DNA from: a bacterium UBA2214
Lineage (GTDB): Bacteria; Zhuqueibacterota; Zhuqueibacteria; Residuimicrobiales; Residuimicrobiaceae
Direction of reading: 5' to 3'
Assembly: GCA_002327255.1 (NCBI GenBank)
Contig: DCUM01000252.1
Coordinates: 6,707-13,580 of the forward strand
Length of the DNA stretch: 6,874 nt
Positions 1 through 5,500 of the stretch are shown here, in pieces (positions within the stretch are counted from its first letter, which is position 1; each line of letters begins with the position of its first letter). The notes under the pieces are model-generated. The model searched no databases. It was given only the letters and a program-made list of their open reading frames with translations, and was not told the DNA's origin. The translations under genes and the position numbers were made by a program.

Positions 1-36
1 CAGATCCTTGTTGCTGCGCGATAGCCTTGCCTGAGA

Positions 37-933
37 TCAGCGCGCGCGGTATTTTTCCGCGATCTTTTTTTCCACATCCGCAACGCTCTTTTTGATCGGA
101 CCCTCCGCCTCCATCTTGACACTGGTAGCCGCGGCCGCCCACAGGGTTGCCTCTTCGGGCGATGCGGTCAATCGCCTCGCGGCATAGGCGGCAATACAGG
201 TGTCGCCGCGGCCGCTGCGGCCGATCAGCGGTTCGGCGGTGAAGGGCGCCTCATGCACCGCGCCATGGGCGAGCACCAGCAGACCGTCCCTGTGGGTGAG
301 CACGATTTCCCGCGGGCCCCATCCGGCGATGATAAAGGCCGCCTTGCGGATGTCCTCTTCGCCGGTCATGGTTTTTGCTTCCACGGCATCGGTCTTGAGA
401 ATGTCAAAATAGGGCAGAAACCGCACCTTCTCCTCCCAGGCATCGAAACGCAGCACGCCCTGATCATCGATGACGCGGACGAATCCCTGCGCATCGGCCA
501 CCAGCAGACCCGCTTTGCTCTGGAGTGTCTGTATGACGTCCATACCGACTTCACCCCGGGCCGAGGCGTTGATGATGAACGCTTTGGCCTCAAAGGGTTC
601 CACCTCCTGCGGTGTGAACGATCCGGCCGTGTGGGTGACCGAGAGGATGCGGTCATCGACATCATCGGTCGGATAATAGAGCCGCATGTCGGTGGAATGG
701 GGGGTGTAGGTCGGATAGGCGTCGACGCCGATCCGGGTGAGCGCCTCGACGACGTGGGCGTCGCATTGGGCCAACCGGGTCACCGCGGCCGTCCTGAGCC
801 CCATCATCACCGCAACATGCGCGCCGTAATTGAAGCCGCCGCCATCCACATGCCGGGTTCCGGCCCTGGAGACAATGGTATCTTTGGTATAATTGCCGAT
901 CATCACCACGTCATAAACACGTTTTTCCGTCAT
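37..933 (-). CDS. PfkB/ribokinase-family carbohydrate kinase, IolK (TM0415)-like
   Basis: This 298-residue protein is predicted to transfer the gamma-phosphate of ATP to a hydroxyl of a sugar or polyol in the cytoplasm. The N-terminal strand VVMIGNYTKD (9-18) is followed by the glycine-rich PfkB motif DGGGFNYGAHVA (30-41). The C-terminal signature is GRSGRGDTC (238-246), with D244 as the expected catalytic base. This differs from the usual DTxGAGD: the DT pair is GR, and the middle Ala is Arg. ADAQGFVR (146-153), LKTDAVEAKTMTG (179-191) and AAATSVKM...GP (267-279) match my memory of Thermotoga maritima TM0415 (IolK) in the same order, so this is that subfamily rather than ribokinase or fructokinase. 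The length is normal and the protein looks intact. The ATG at 931-933 has GGAG at 941-944, 7 nt upstream. It is the last complete gene of the block, 199 bp behind the second MFS gene. An AAGGA at 5-9 on the minus strand hints at another gene starting just off the left edge. The fold is secure; the substrate is inference. Confidence 0.92.
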   Translation of the reverse strand: MTEKRVYDVVMIGNYTKDTIVSRAGTRHVDGGGFNYGAHVAVMMGLRTAAVTRLAQCDAHVVEALTRIGVDAYPTYTPHSTDMRLYYPTDDVDDRILSVTHTAGSFTPQEVEPFEAKAFIINASARGEVGMDVIQTLQSKAGLLVADAQGFVRVIDDQGVLRFDAWEEKVRFLPYFDILKTDAVEAKTMTGEEDIRKAAFIIAGWGPREIVLTHRDGLLVLAHGAVHEAPFTAEPLIGRSGRGDTCIAAYAARRLTASPEEATLWAAAATSVKMEAEGPIKKSVADVEKKIAEKYRAR

Positions 934-1018
934 GGCAGCTCTCCGGGAATTTTTACGTGCGTTAGTCTTCTCTGGTTATGCAGTTTTCAGACCGGGAGTT
1001 TGCCGGTCCGATAAACCA

Positions 1019-1034
1019 CAAGTATCTGCAAGTA
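1019..1034. repeat. Short tandem repeat CAAGTA-TCTG-CAAGTA
   Basis: Two identical CAAGTA hexamers (1019-1024 and 1029-1034) are spaced 10 bp start to start, about one helical turn, in the spacer upstream of the kinase. The 7-mer GCAAGTA (1028-1034) occurs again at 2590-2596 in the spacer upstream of the second MFS gene. Same-face spacing and presence upstream of two genes would fit a regulator site. The motif is short enough to be chance. Confidence 0.25.
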
Positions 1035-1102
1035 ATCGATCTGTCCTGAATAATGCCTGGCGCAGCTTGATGGCTGCACAACGAAGGGCCGTTTTCGCCG
1101 CC

Positions 1103-1128
1103 GGTTCAGCCAATAATCGCGCCGAACC
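1103..1128 (-). other. Stem-loop 4 nt after the second MFS stop codon
   Basis: On the minus-strand RNA, GGTTCGGC pairs with GCTGAACC around a 10-nt loop, giving an 8-bp stem that includes one G-U pair. The same position is an A-C mismatch if the plus strand is transcribed, so the structure favours minus-strand RNA. It begins 4 nt beyond the MFS stop (1133-1135). The sequence after it is GC-rich and then has only AAAA, with no T tract, so it is better seen as a possible mRNA 3'-end or stability hairpin than as a classical intrinsic terminator. Confidence 0.4.
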
Positions 1129-1132
1129 TGCA

Positions 1133-2485
1133 TCAGTCGCGCATCCTGGCGCGCCACAGCAGAGCCGCCAGCAGCAGGGAGAGCACCGAGCTGCCCACCC
1201 AGAAGTAGATGGCGTTGCTGAAATCATAATGCCGCACCCCACCGATCAGGGTGGTACCACGTTCGATGAGACCGCCGCTGATGCGCTCCTGAAGGGCCGC
1301 GCCGATATAGCTGAACACGCCGATGAAGCCCATCGCCGCGCCCGCGGCTTTCTTGGGCGAAATATCCACGGCAAAGAGGCCGCCCAGGGAGGTGACCAGT
1401 CCGTTGATGGAAAAGCCATAGACCAGAAAAGCCAGCGTGAGCCAGAGGGGATTGTTGCTTGGCCAGTAAAAAATCATCAGAAGCGAGGCTACTTCAAGGA
1501 CGGCGCAGATCAGGTTGACCGGCGGACGCCGGGCCTGAAACAGTTTGTCGGAGATGAAACCATAAGCGGCGCAGCCCACCACTCCGGCGACCGGGTTCAG
1601 GGCCAACAGCGCGCCGGCCTGGATGTCGGAAAATCCGCGTGACTCCTGGAGAAAGAGCATGCCCCAGCTGTTGAGACCGTAGCGGGTCATGTACATGGTA
1701 GCACTGGCAAGGGCGAGTATCCAGATGGCGGGCATTTTGAGAATGGAGCGCTGCATCTGCCAGGTGGATTTCCGGGGTTTGGCGGCGGTCGCTTCGCTCC
1801 CGGCATAATCGTTCTTCCACACCGCCACCGGGGGCAGTCCCATCGTCTGCGGCCGGTCGTAGACGAAGAGATAGGCGGCCACAGCCACGAGAATACAGAG
1901 CAAACCGGGACCGACGAATCCGGCCTGCCAGCCGAAAAAGGCCACCAGGGCGGCCGAACCGACAAAGGTCAGCCCCTCTCCGATCGAATGGGCCGTGCTC
2001 CAGATGCCATAATAGCGTCCGCGCTCGCGGTTGCTGAACCACTGCGACAGGGAGACGATGCCGGCCGGCGCGCCGAATCCCTGAAACCAGCCGTTAAAGC
2101 CCCAGAGCAGCACCCATACCCACAGAACCGTGGACCAGCCCATGCCAATATTGATGAAGGCGGAAAGCAGGATGCCGGTGGCGAGAAATTTCTTGATGTT
2201 GGCATGGTCCGCCAAAAAGCCGTTTACCAGCTTGCCGAAGGCATACCCGTAAAAGATGGCCGAGCCGATGATGCCGAGCTGCTCGGCCGAGAATATGCCG
2301 CCATCGATGAGCGGCTTCTTCACCACCGAGAGTCCAAGCCGGCAGGTATAGGCTATGCCATAAGTCAATGTGATGGCGAGCATGATGGTAAGGCGGCGGC
2401 GGCGATAGAGCCGGTCGATCTGCTGCGGATCGGTGAGCGGTTCGACATCCGCTCCGGTGGCGAAAAAACGAAAAGGATTTTTCAT
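1133..2485 (-). CDS. MFS transporter, organophosphate:phosphate antiporter (GlpT/UhpT/UhpC) family, copy 2
   Basis: This 450-residue inner-membrane protein has twelve predicted membrane segments in two halves (about 33-208 and 252-446) joined by a hydrophilic loop (209-248), the usual size for GlpT (about 452). Family members exchange an organic phosphate ester for inorganic phosphate; UhpC is a sensor relative. Family hallmarks are YTCRL in TM1 (R49, aligned with GlpT R45), YAFGK in TM2 (K85, aligned with K80), NGWFQGFG (131-138), WFSNRERG (149-156), STAHSIGEG (H166, aligned with H165) and MTRYG in TM7 (R268, aligned with R269). The two phosphate-binding arginines and the His are all present, so a phosphorylated substrate is likely. 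It is about 60-65% identical by eye to the other MFS protein in the window. The ATG at 2483-2485 has AAGGA (2490-2494) 4 nt upstream. It lies 482 bp from its paralogue and probably has its own promoter. The exact ester carried is unknown, and a receptor role like UhpC cannot be excluded. Confidence 0.92.
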   Translation of the reverse strand: MKNPFRFFATGADVEPLTDPQQIDRLYRRRRLTIMLAITLTYGIAYTCRLGLSVVKKPLIDGGIFSAEQLGIIGSAIFYGYAFGKLVNGFLADHANIKKFLATGILLSAFINIGMGWSTVLWVWVLLWGFNGWFQGFGAPAGIVSLSQWFSNRERGRYYGIWSTAHSIGEGLTFVGSAALVAFFGWQAGFVGPGLLCILVAVAAYLFVYDRPQTMGLPPVAVWKNDYAGSEATAAKPRKSTWQMQRSILKMPAIWILALASATMYMTRYGLNSWGMLFLQESRGFSDIQAGALLALNPVAGVVGCAAYGFISDKLFQARRPPVNLICAVLEVASLLMIFYWPSNNPLWLTLAFLVYGFSINGLVTSLGGLFAVDISPKKAAGAAMGFIGVFSYIGAALQERISGGLIERGTTLIGGVRHYDFSNAIYFWVGSSVLSLLLAALLWRARMRD

Positions 2486-2967
2486 ACCGTCCTTCTTCCG
2501 TTTTCAACAATGCATTCAGTTGCAACCGCATCTCCCGGGCGCGCAGGTGGATCTGCCGGGGGCTGTCAGAGTTGTCACTTCGACTCTTTGCAAGTAGCCG
2601 GTTTTTTTCTATTCTATGGATTGTGTCACTATCGTCCGGCTGTTTGATTAAAAGGTCTATAACTTAAACTAATAGCAATGAATTTGGCACAATCCCAGTT
2701 CAAATAGATTCTGTCTGATATGGGAACATAATATATTGAATTAATTGCGTTTAACATGGGCACTTTTGGCGAAAACCGGATAATGGCTGGATGGCGTCCA
2801 TTTTTATGTTATTTATTTTCATTCACTTACAGAGTTGTTCCGGCACGCGCATCGCATCCTTCCTTCCAGTGCATTGCATCATCCTCCATCCGGAGATCCA
2901 TTCGGGAAGGTTCAAAATATTTTCCGGCATCCTCTGGTTTGTGTAAAGAACTGGTGCGCACAGAGCG
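2486..2967 (-). promoter_or_regulatory. 482-bp non-coding region with AT-rich core, probable promoter region of the second MFS gene
   Basis: No credible gene lies here. The section around 2590-2830 is clearly more AT-rich than the genes (about 70% A+T in 2701-2760 by count), which is typical of a promoter or regulatory region. A weak candidate promoter on the minus strand is TTAAAC (2749-2754) with TATTAT (2728-2733), spacing 15 bp, not strong enough to call firmly. The region also holds the inverted repeat AGCCGG/CCGGCT (2596-2601, 2636-2641), the inverted repeat AGAGT/ACTCT (2568-2572, 2583-2587), a TGTCACT direct repeat (2573-2579, 2624-2630) and a GCAT(C/T)GCATC repeat (2849-2858, 2871-2880). 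No T-tract terminator for the upstream MFS gene is visible on the minus strand. Sensible guess: a separate transcription start for the second MFS gene and the kinase. Confidence 0.4.
2849..2880. repeat. Imperfect direct repeat GCAT(C/T)GCATC
   Basis: GCATCGCATC (2849-2858) and GCATTGCATC (2871-2880) match at 9 of 10 bases and are offset by 22 bp, about two helical turns. They sit about 90-120 bp beyond the stop of the first MFS gene and far upstream of the second. They could be paired operator half-sites. Each unit contains GCATC or GCAT internally, so simple-sequence similarity is also a possible explanation. Confidence 0.25.
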
Positions 2968-4311
2968 TCACTCGGCGGCACGAACGCGCCACAAGGTGCC
3001 GGCCACGATCAGAGAAAACACCGACGTGCCGAGCCAAAAGAGTACCGCGGCGTCAAAATCGTACTGGCGCACGCCAGCGACGATGCGAATCCCTTTTTCG
3101 ATGAGGTGGCCGCTGATGCGCTCCTGGACGGCCGCCCCCAGATAGCTGAAAACACCGATGAAGCCCATGGCCGCACCGGACGCTTTCTTGGAGACGATAT
3201 CCACGGCGAACAGGCCACCCAACGCCGCGAGAATGCCGCTGAGACTGAAACCGTACAGCACAAACGCCATCGTAAGAACCGCGGTGCTGGCGCTGGGAAC
3301 AAAAAAGATGAACGCCAAAGCCGCCACCTCGAGGATGCCGAAAATCAGCGTCACCGGCGGCCTTCTCGCCTTAAAAAGTTTGTCCGATATGAAACCATAA
3401 GCTGTGCAGCCGAGGATGCCGGCGAGCGTATTCAGTCCCAGGACCCCGCCGGCTTCCAACAGGGAGAAGCCGCGCGTCTCCTGTAAAAAGAGAATGCCCC
3501 AACTGTTAATCGCATAGCGTGTCGCCGACATGGCCGCACAAGAGAGCCCAAGGACCCACAGCGCCGGATTCTTCAAAATCGCGCGCTGGATTTGCGCCGT
3601 GGACGTTGATGGCGATACGGCGGGCGCGCCGTGATCGTTGCGCCATTCCTGAATGGTGGGCAAACCCAGCGTCCTGGGCCGATCCTGCAGTGCCAGGTAA
3701 AGGGCAAACGCGGTGATGAGGCAAAAAAGTCCGGGACCGATAAATCCGGCGCGCCAGCCCCAGGCGCTCACCAGGGCGGCAGTGCCGACAAAAGTCAGCC
3801 CTTCGCCCAGCGAATGGGCAGCACTCCATATGCCGTAGTAGCGGCCGCGCTCACGATTGCTGAACCAGTGCGACATGGAGACCACGCTGGCGGGGGAGCC
3901 AAAGCCCTGAAACCAGCCATTCAGACCCCACAGGAAGACCCAGACCCCGAAGAGGGCGTTCCCGCCCATCACCAGATTGATCAACGCCGAAACCATAATG
4001 CCGAAGGGCAGAAACCGCTTGATGTTGGCGTGATCGGCCAGGAATCCGTTGGTGAAACGGCCGAAGGCATAGGTATAGAAAAAAGCCGATCCAATGACAC
4101 CCAAATCTTCGGCGGAAAAATAGTTGCCGTCAATGAGGGGTTTTTTGACCACCGACAGCGCCAGCCGGCAGGTGTACATAAAACCGTAACCCAGCGTGAT
4201 GGCCAGCATGATGGTGATGCGATGACGCCGGAAGCGGCGATCGATTTCATCACGATCGCCGATCAGGGGCGCATCCGGCCCCGCGGCGAAAAAACGCAAG
4301 GGATTCCACAT
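2968..4311 (-). CDS. MFS transporter, organophosphate:phosphate antiporter (GlpT/UhpT/UhpC) family, copy 1
   Basis: This 447-residue inner-membrane protein with twelve predicted membrane segments is the paralogue of the neighbouring MFS protein. The two align almost without gaps and share the N-terminal pattern NP-x-RFFA, the signature NGWFQGFG (131-138), SNRERGRYYG (151-160) and GGLFAVDI near TM10-11. The GlpT-type residues R49 (TM1), H166 (TM5) and R265 (TM7, ATRYA) are kept, which predicts phosphate-ester/phosphate exchange or sensing. The TM2 lysine equivalent to GlpT K80 is Arg here (YAFGR, R85), unlike the paralogue. The central loop (about 224-240) and the TM7 surroundings also differ most. 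The start at 4309-4311 has only a weak Shine-Dalgarno (GGAC at 4323-4326, 11 nt away) and lies 16 bp after the dehydrogenase stop, so translation is probably coupled to that gene. The C-terminus aligns with its paralogue, so the TGA at 2968-2970 is the true stop. Transporter family is secure; substrate is unknown. Confidence 0.92.
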   Translation of the reverse strand: MWNPLRFFAAGPDAPLIGDRDEIDRRFRRHRITIMLAITLGYGFMYTCRLALSVVKKPLIDGNYFSAEDLGVIGSAFFYTYAFGRFTNGFLADHANIKRFLPFGIMVSALINLVMGGNALFGVWVFLWGLNGWFQGFGSPASVVSMSHWFSNRERGRYYGIWSAAHSLGEGLTFVGTAALVSAWGWRAGFIGPGLFCLITAFALYLALQDRPRTLGLPTIQEWRNDHGAPAVSPSTSTAQIQRAILKNPALWVLGLSCAAMSATRYAINSWGILFLQETRGFSLLEAGGVLGLNTLAGILGCTAYGFISDKLFKARRPPVTLIFGILEVAALAFIFFVPSASTAVLTMAFVLYGFSLSGILAALGGLFAVDIVSKKASGAAMGFIGVFSYLGAAVQERISGHLIEKGIRIVAGVRQYDFDAAVLFWLGTSVFSLIVAGTLWRVRAAE

Positions 4312-4327
4312 CGTCTGATTTCGTCCG

Positions 4328-5371
4328 TCAAGTCTTCAGCGTAATTTTCATCGCCTGCTTGGGCAAACGCTTGAGCGTCGCCAAATCCAGGCCGAGTTTC
4401 GGAAACGCCTCGAGGCCTCTTTCCAGGGGGAGTATCTCGGTGAAGAAGTGCGCCAGATCGAGCTTGCCGGTCTGGAGTATTTTTATCGCCGGCAGGCAAG
4501 TATTCTGGCCGATGTAAGTGCCCAAAATCTTGATGGCTTTGCGCGTGACCTGGTAGGGGGAGATGGTCGCTTTGACGCTGTCGTCCATGCCAAAGGCCAG
4601 CACTTTGCCGCCGGGCGCGACGTAATTCAGCGCGTTCTCCAGCTGCGTGCCAACCGCATCGATGACGATGTCAAAACCGTTGCCACGGGTCAACGCTTTG
4701 CTGATTTTTTCGAGATGGTCCACGTTGGGATCGAACACGGACACGCCCAATTGCCGGGCGACCCCCTGGCGAAAAGGATCGATCTCGGTGACAACCGTCT
4801 GGGCGGCAATGTTTTTGGCCAGCGCCACGAAGAGATAGCCGATCGGCCCACAACCCAGGACGAGCACCGAATCCCACGGCTGCATCTGCACGGTATTCAT
4901 GCCGTTCAGCACCGTGCCGAGCGTCTCCACCTGGGTGGCGACAATGTCGTCGATTTCATCGGGAATTTTGAAACAGACGCTCTCCGGCGCCACGGCATAT
5001 TCGGCGTAACCACCGTGCTTGTAGATGCCCAGCGTATTTTCCTTGATGTGCACGCACTGACTGCTGATACCCATGCGGCAAAAGTCGCAGACGCCGCAAC
5101 GCGGGTTGTTGTCGATGGCAATGCGATCGCCCGGTTTGAGGGTGGTGACCGATGCGCCGATATCCACCACCACGCCGTTGAACTCGTGTCCGAGAATGAT
5201 ATTCTCCTTGTAGGCATGCTTGCCTTCGAGAATCTTGATATCCGATCCGCAGATGCCGCACGCTGTAACCTTGAGGATCACATCGGTTGGCTCCTGGACG
5301 GTTGGGACGGGAACCCTTTCCAGTTCGATCTGGCCGACTTTTTTGAACATCAGCGCGTTCATCGTTTCCAT
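4328..5371 (-). CDS. Zinc-dependent medium-chain alcohol/polyol dehydrogenase
   Basis: This cytoplasmic enzyme of 347 residues, the usual MDR length, is predicted to oxidise a secondary alcohol of a sugar or polyol with NAD(P), as do sorbitol, threonine and galactitol-phosphate dehydrogenases. The N-terminal GroES-like domain carries the catalytic zinc ligands C41 (CGICGSD) and H62-E63 (GHE), with E149 as the likely fourth ligand. That last motif reads ETLG instead of the common EPL/EPF. The structural zinc ligands C92, C95, C98 and C106 are complete. The Rossmann fold has GCGPIG (173-178), and the acidic E196 at the end of the next strand suggests NAD preference. I chose the ATG at 5369-5371 because GAGGAG (5378-5383) lies 6 nt upstream and the family N-terminus begins MNALMF. 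A longer frame back to 5455 adds 28 residues unlike the family and runs through an inverted repeat. It is probably cotranscribed with the MFS gene 16 bp downstream. The precise substrate is not readable. Confidence 0.93.
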   Translation of the reverse strand: METMNALMFKKVGQIELERVPVPTVQEPTDVILKVTACGICGSDIKILEGKHAYKENIILGHEFNGVVVDIGASVTTLKPGDRIAIDNNPRCGVCDFCRMGISSQCVHIKENTLGIYKHGGYAEYAVAPESVCFKIPDEIDDIVATQVETLGTVLNGMNTVQMQPWDSVLVLGCGPIGYLFVALAKNIAAQTVVTEIDPFRQGVARQLGVSVFDPNVDHLEKISKALTRGNGFDIVIDAVGTQLENALNYVAPGGKVLAFGMDDSVKATISPYQVTRKAIKILGTYIGQNTCLPAIKILQTGKLDLAHFFTEILPLERGLEAFPKLGLDLATLKRLPKQAMKITLKT

Positions 5372-5377
5372 TGGTAT

Positions 5378-5383
5378 CTCCTC
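5378..5383 (-). promoter_or_regulatory. Ribosome binding site of the dehydrogenase
   Basis: GAGGAG on the minus strand lies 6 nt upstream of the ATG at 5369-5371. It is the strongest Shine-Dalgarno near any possible start of this gene and decides the start in favour of the 347-residue form. Confidence 0.8.
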
Positions 5384-5425
5384 GCTCTCACGTGAACAGG
5401 ATACCGTCCGGCGTCTTTCATGGCA

Positions 5426-5454
5426 TGCGATGGCCGTTTTGATGCGCCATCGCA
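5426..5454 (-). repeat. Perfect 9-bp inverted repeat, operator or mRNA stem-loop
   Basis: TGCGATGGC (5426-5434) and GCCATCGCA (5446-5454) are perfect inverted complements separated by 11 bp; one more G-U pair is possible in minus-strand RNA. The arms are 20 bp apart start to start, about two helical turns, which suits a dimeric repressor. The same sequence would also form a strong RNA hairpin. It lies 47 bp downstream of the binding-protein stop and 55 bp upstream of the dehydrogenase start. There is no following T tract, so a terminator is unlikely. Confidence 0.55.
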
Positions 5455-5470
5455 CTCAGGCCGGAAAGCG

Positions 5471-5490
5471 CCAGGACCGGTGAATCCTGG
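5471..5490 (-). other. Stem-loop 10 nt after the binding-protein stop
   Basis: CCAGGA (5471-5476) and TCCTGG (5485-5490) form a perfect 6-bp stem with an 8-nt loop, beginning 10 nt after the TAA of the binding-protein gene. On the minus strand it is followed by CGCTTTCC, not a T run. A 3'-end stabilising hairpin is the most natural reading, and chance cannot be excluded for 6 bp. Confidence 0.4.
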
Positions 5491-5500
5491 ATTATATCTA

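Larger units (their letters stand above)
934..1132 (-). other. Intergenic spacer between second MFS gene and kinase
   Basis: These 199 bp have no convincing coding potential. On the minus strand they contain a hairpin just after the MFS stop (1103-1128), a tandem CAAGTA repeat (1019-1034), a second perfect 6-bp inverted repeat GACCGG/CCGGTC (990-995 and 1003-1008, 7-nt loop), and the kinase ribosome binding site (941-944). No hairpin is followed by a T tract on the minus strand, so I cannot call an intrinsic terminator. I see no good -35/-10 pair either. Cotranscription of the kinase with the MFS gene is possible but not shown. Confidence 0.5.
5372..5500 (-). other. Structured spacer between binding-protein and dehydrogenase genes
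   Basis: This 129-bp gap holds two inverted repeats (5426-5454 and 5471-5490) and the dehydrogenase ribosome binding site (5378-5383). Neither repeat is followed by a T tract on the minus strand, so intrinsic termination is not supported. The gap is unlike the 15-16 bp gaps elsewhere in the same half of the block. It could separate transcription units, or protect the 3' end of the binding-protein mRNA so that this stoichiometrically abundant protein is made in excess. Confidence 0.45.

Noticed and set aside
990..1008. GACCGG/CCGGTC hairpin upstream of the kinase as a terminator
   Set aside because: The 6-bp stem is not followed by T residues on the minus strand (TGAAAACTG follows). It may be chance.
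253..1014. Open frame of 253 codons on the plus strand opposite the kinase
   Set aside because: It is antisense to a clear PfkB gene, has no recognisable domain and no suitable start context. Long antisense frames are expected opposite GC-rich genes.
2596..2641. AGCCGG/CCGGCT inverted repeat with a seven-T run next to one arm as an intrinsic terminator
   Set aside because: The loop is 34 nt and the T run lies inside the loop on the plus strand, not after the stem. On the transcribed minus strand it is an A run, so it cannot act as a normal terminator.
2827..2967. 46 sense codons in frame after the TGA of the first MFS gene, suggesting readthrough or a broken longer gene
   Set aside because: The protein already ends at the same place as its paralogue, and an open run of this length after a stop has roughly a one in ten chance with random codons. 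No motif is seen in the extension.
2756..3145. Plus-strand frame of 129 codons starting in the AT-rich spacer
   Set aside because: It runs antisense into the 3' end of the MFS gene and its product has no recognisable features.
1133..4311. The two similar MFS genes as a recent assembly duplication
   Set aside because: By eye the proteins are only about 60-65% identical, and the spacers and flanks differ, so this is an old duplication and not an artefact.
3631..4344. Open frame of 237 codons on the plus strand opposite the first MFS gene
   Set aside because: The predicted product is low-complexity-like and hydrophilic, with no domain; it is a shadow of the MFS gene.
4448..5395. Open frame of 315 codons on the plus strand opposite the dehydrogenase
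   Set aside because: It is His/Asp/Arg-rich with no family resemblance and mirrors the codon pattern of the dehydrogenase on the other strand, whose zinc and NAD motifs are complete.
5372..5455. 28-residue N-terminal extension of the dehydrogenase
   Set aside because: No Shine-Dalgarno supports the upstream ATG, the extension is basic and unlike the family, and it overlaps the inverted repeat; the internal ATG at 5369-5371 has a strong GAGGAG.
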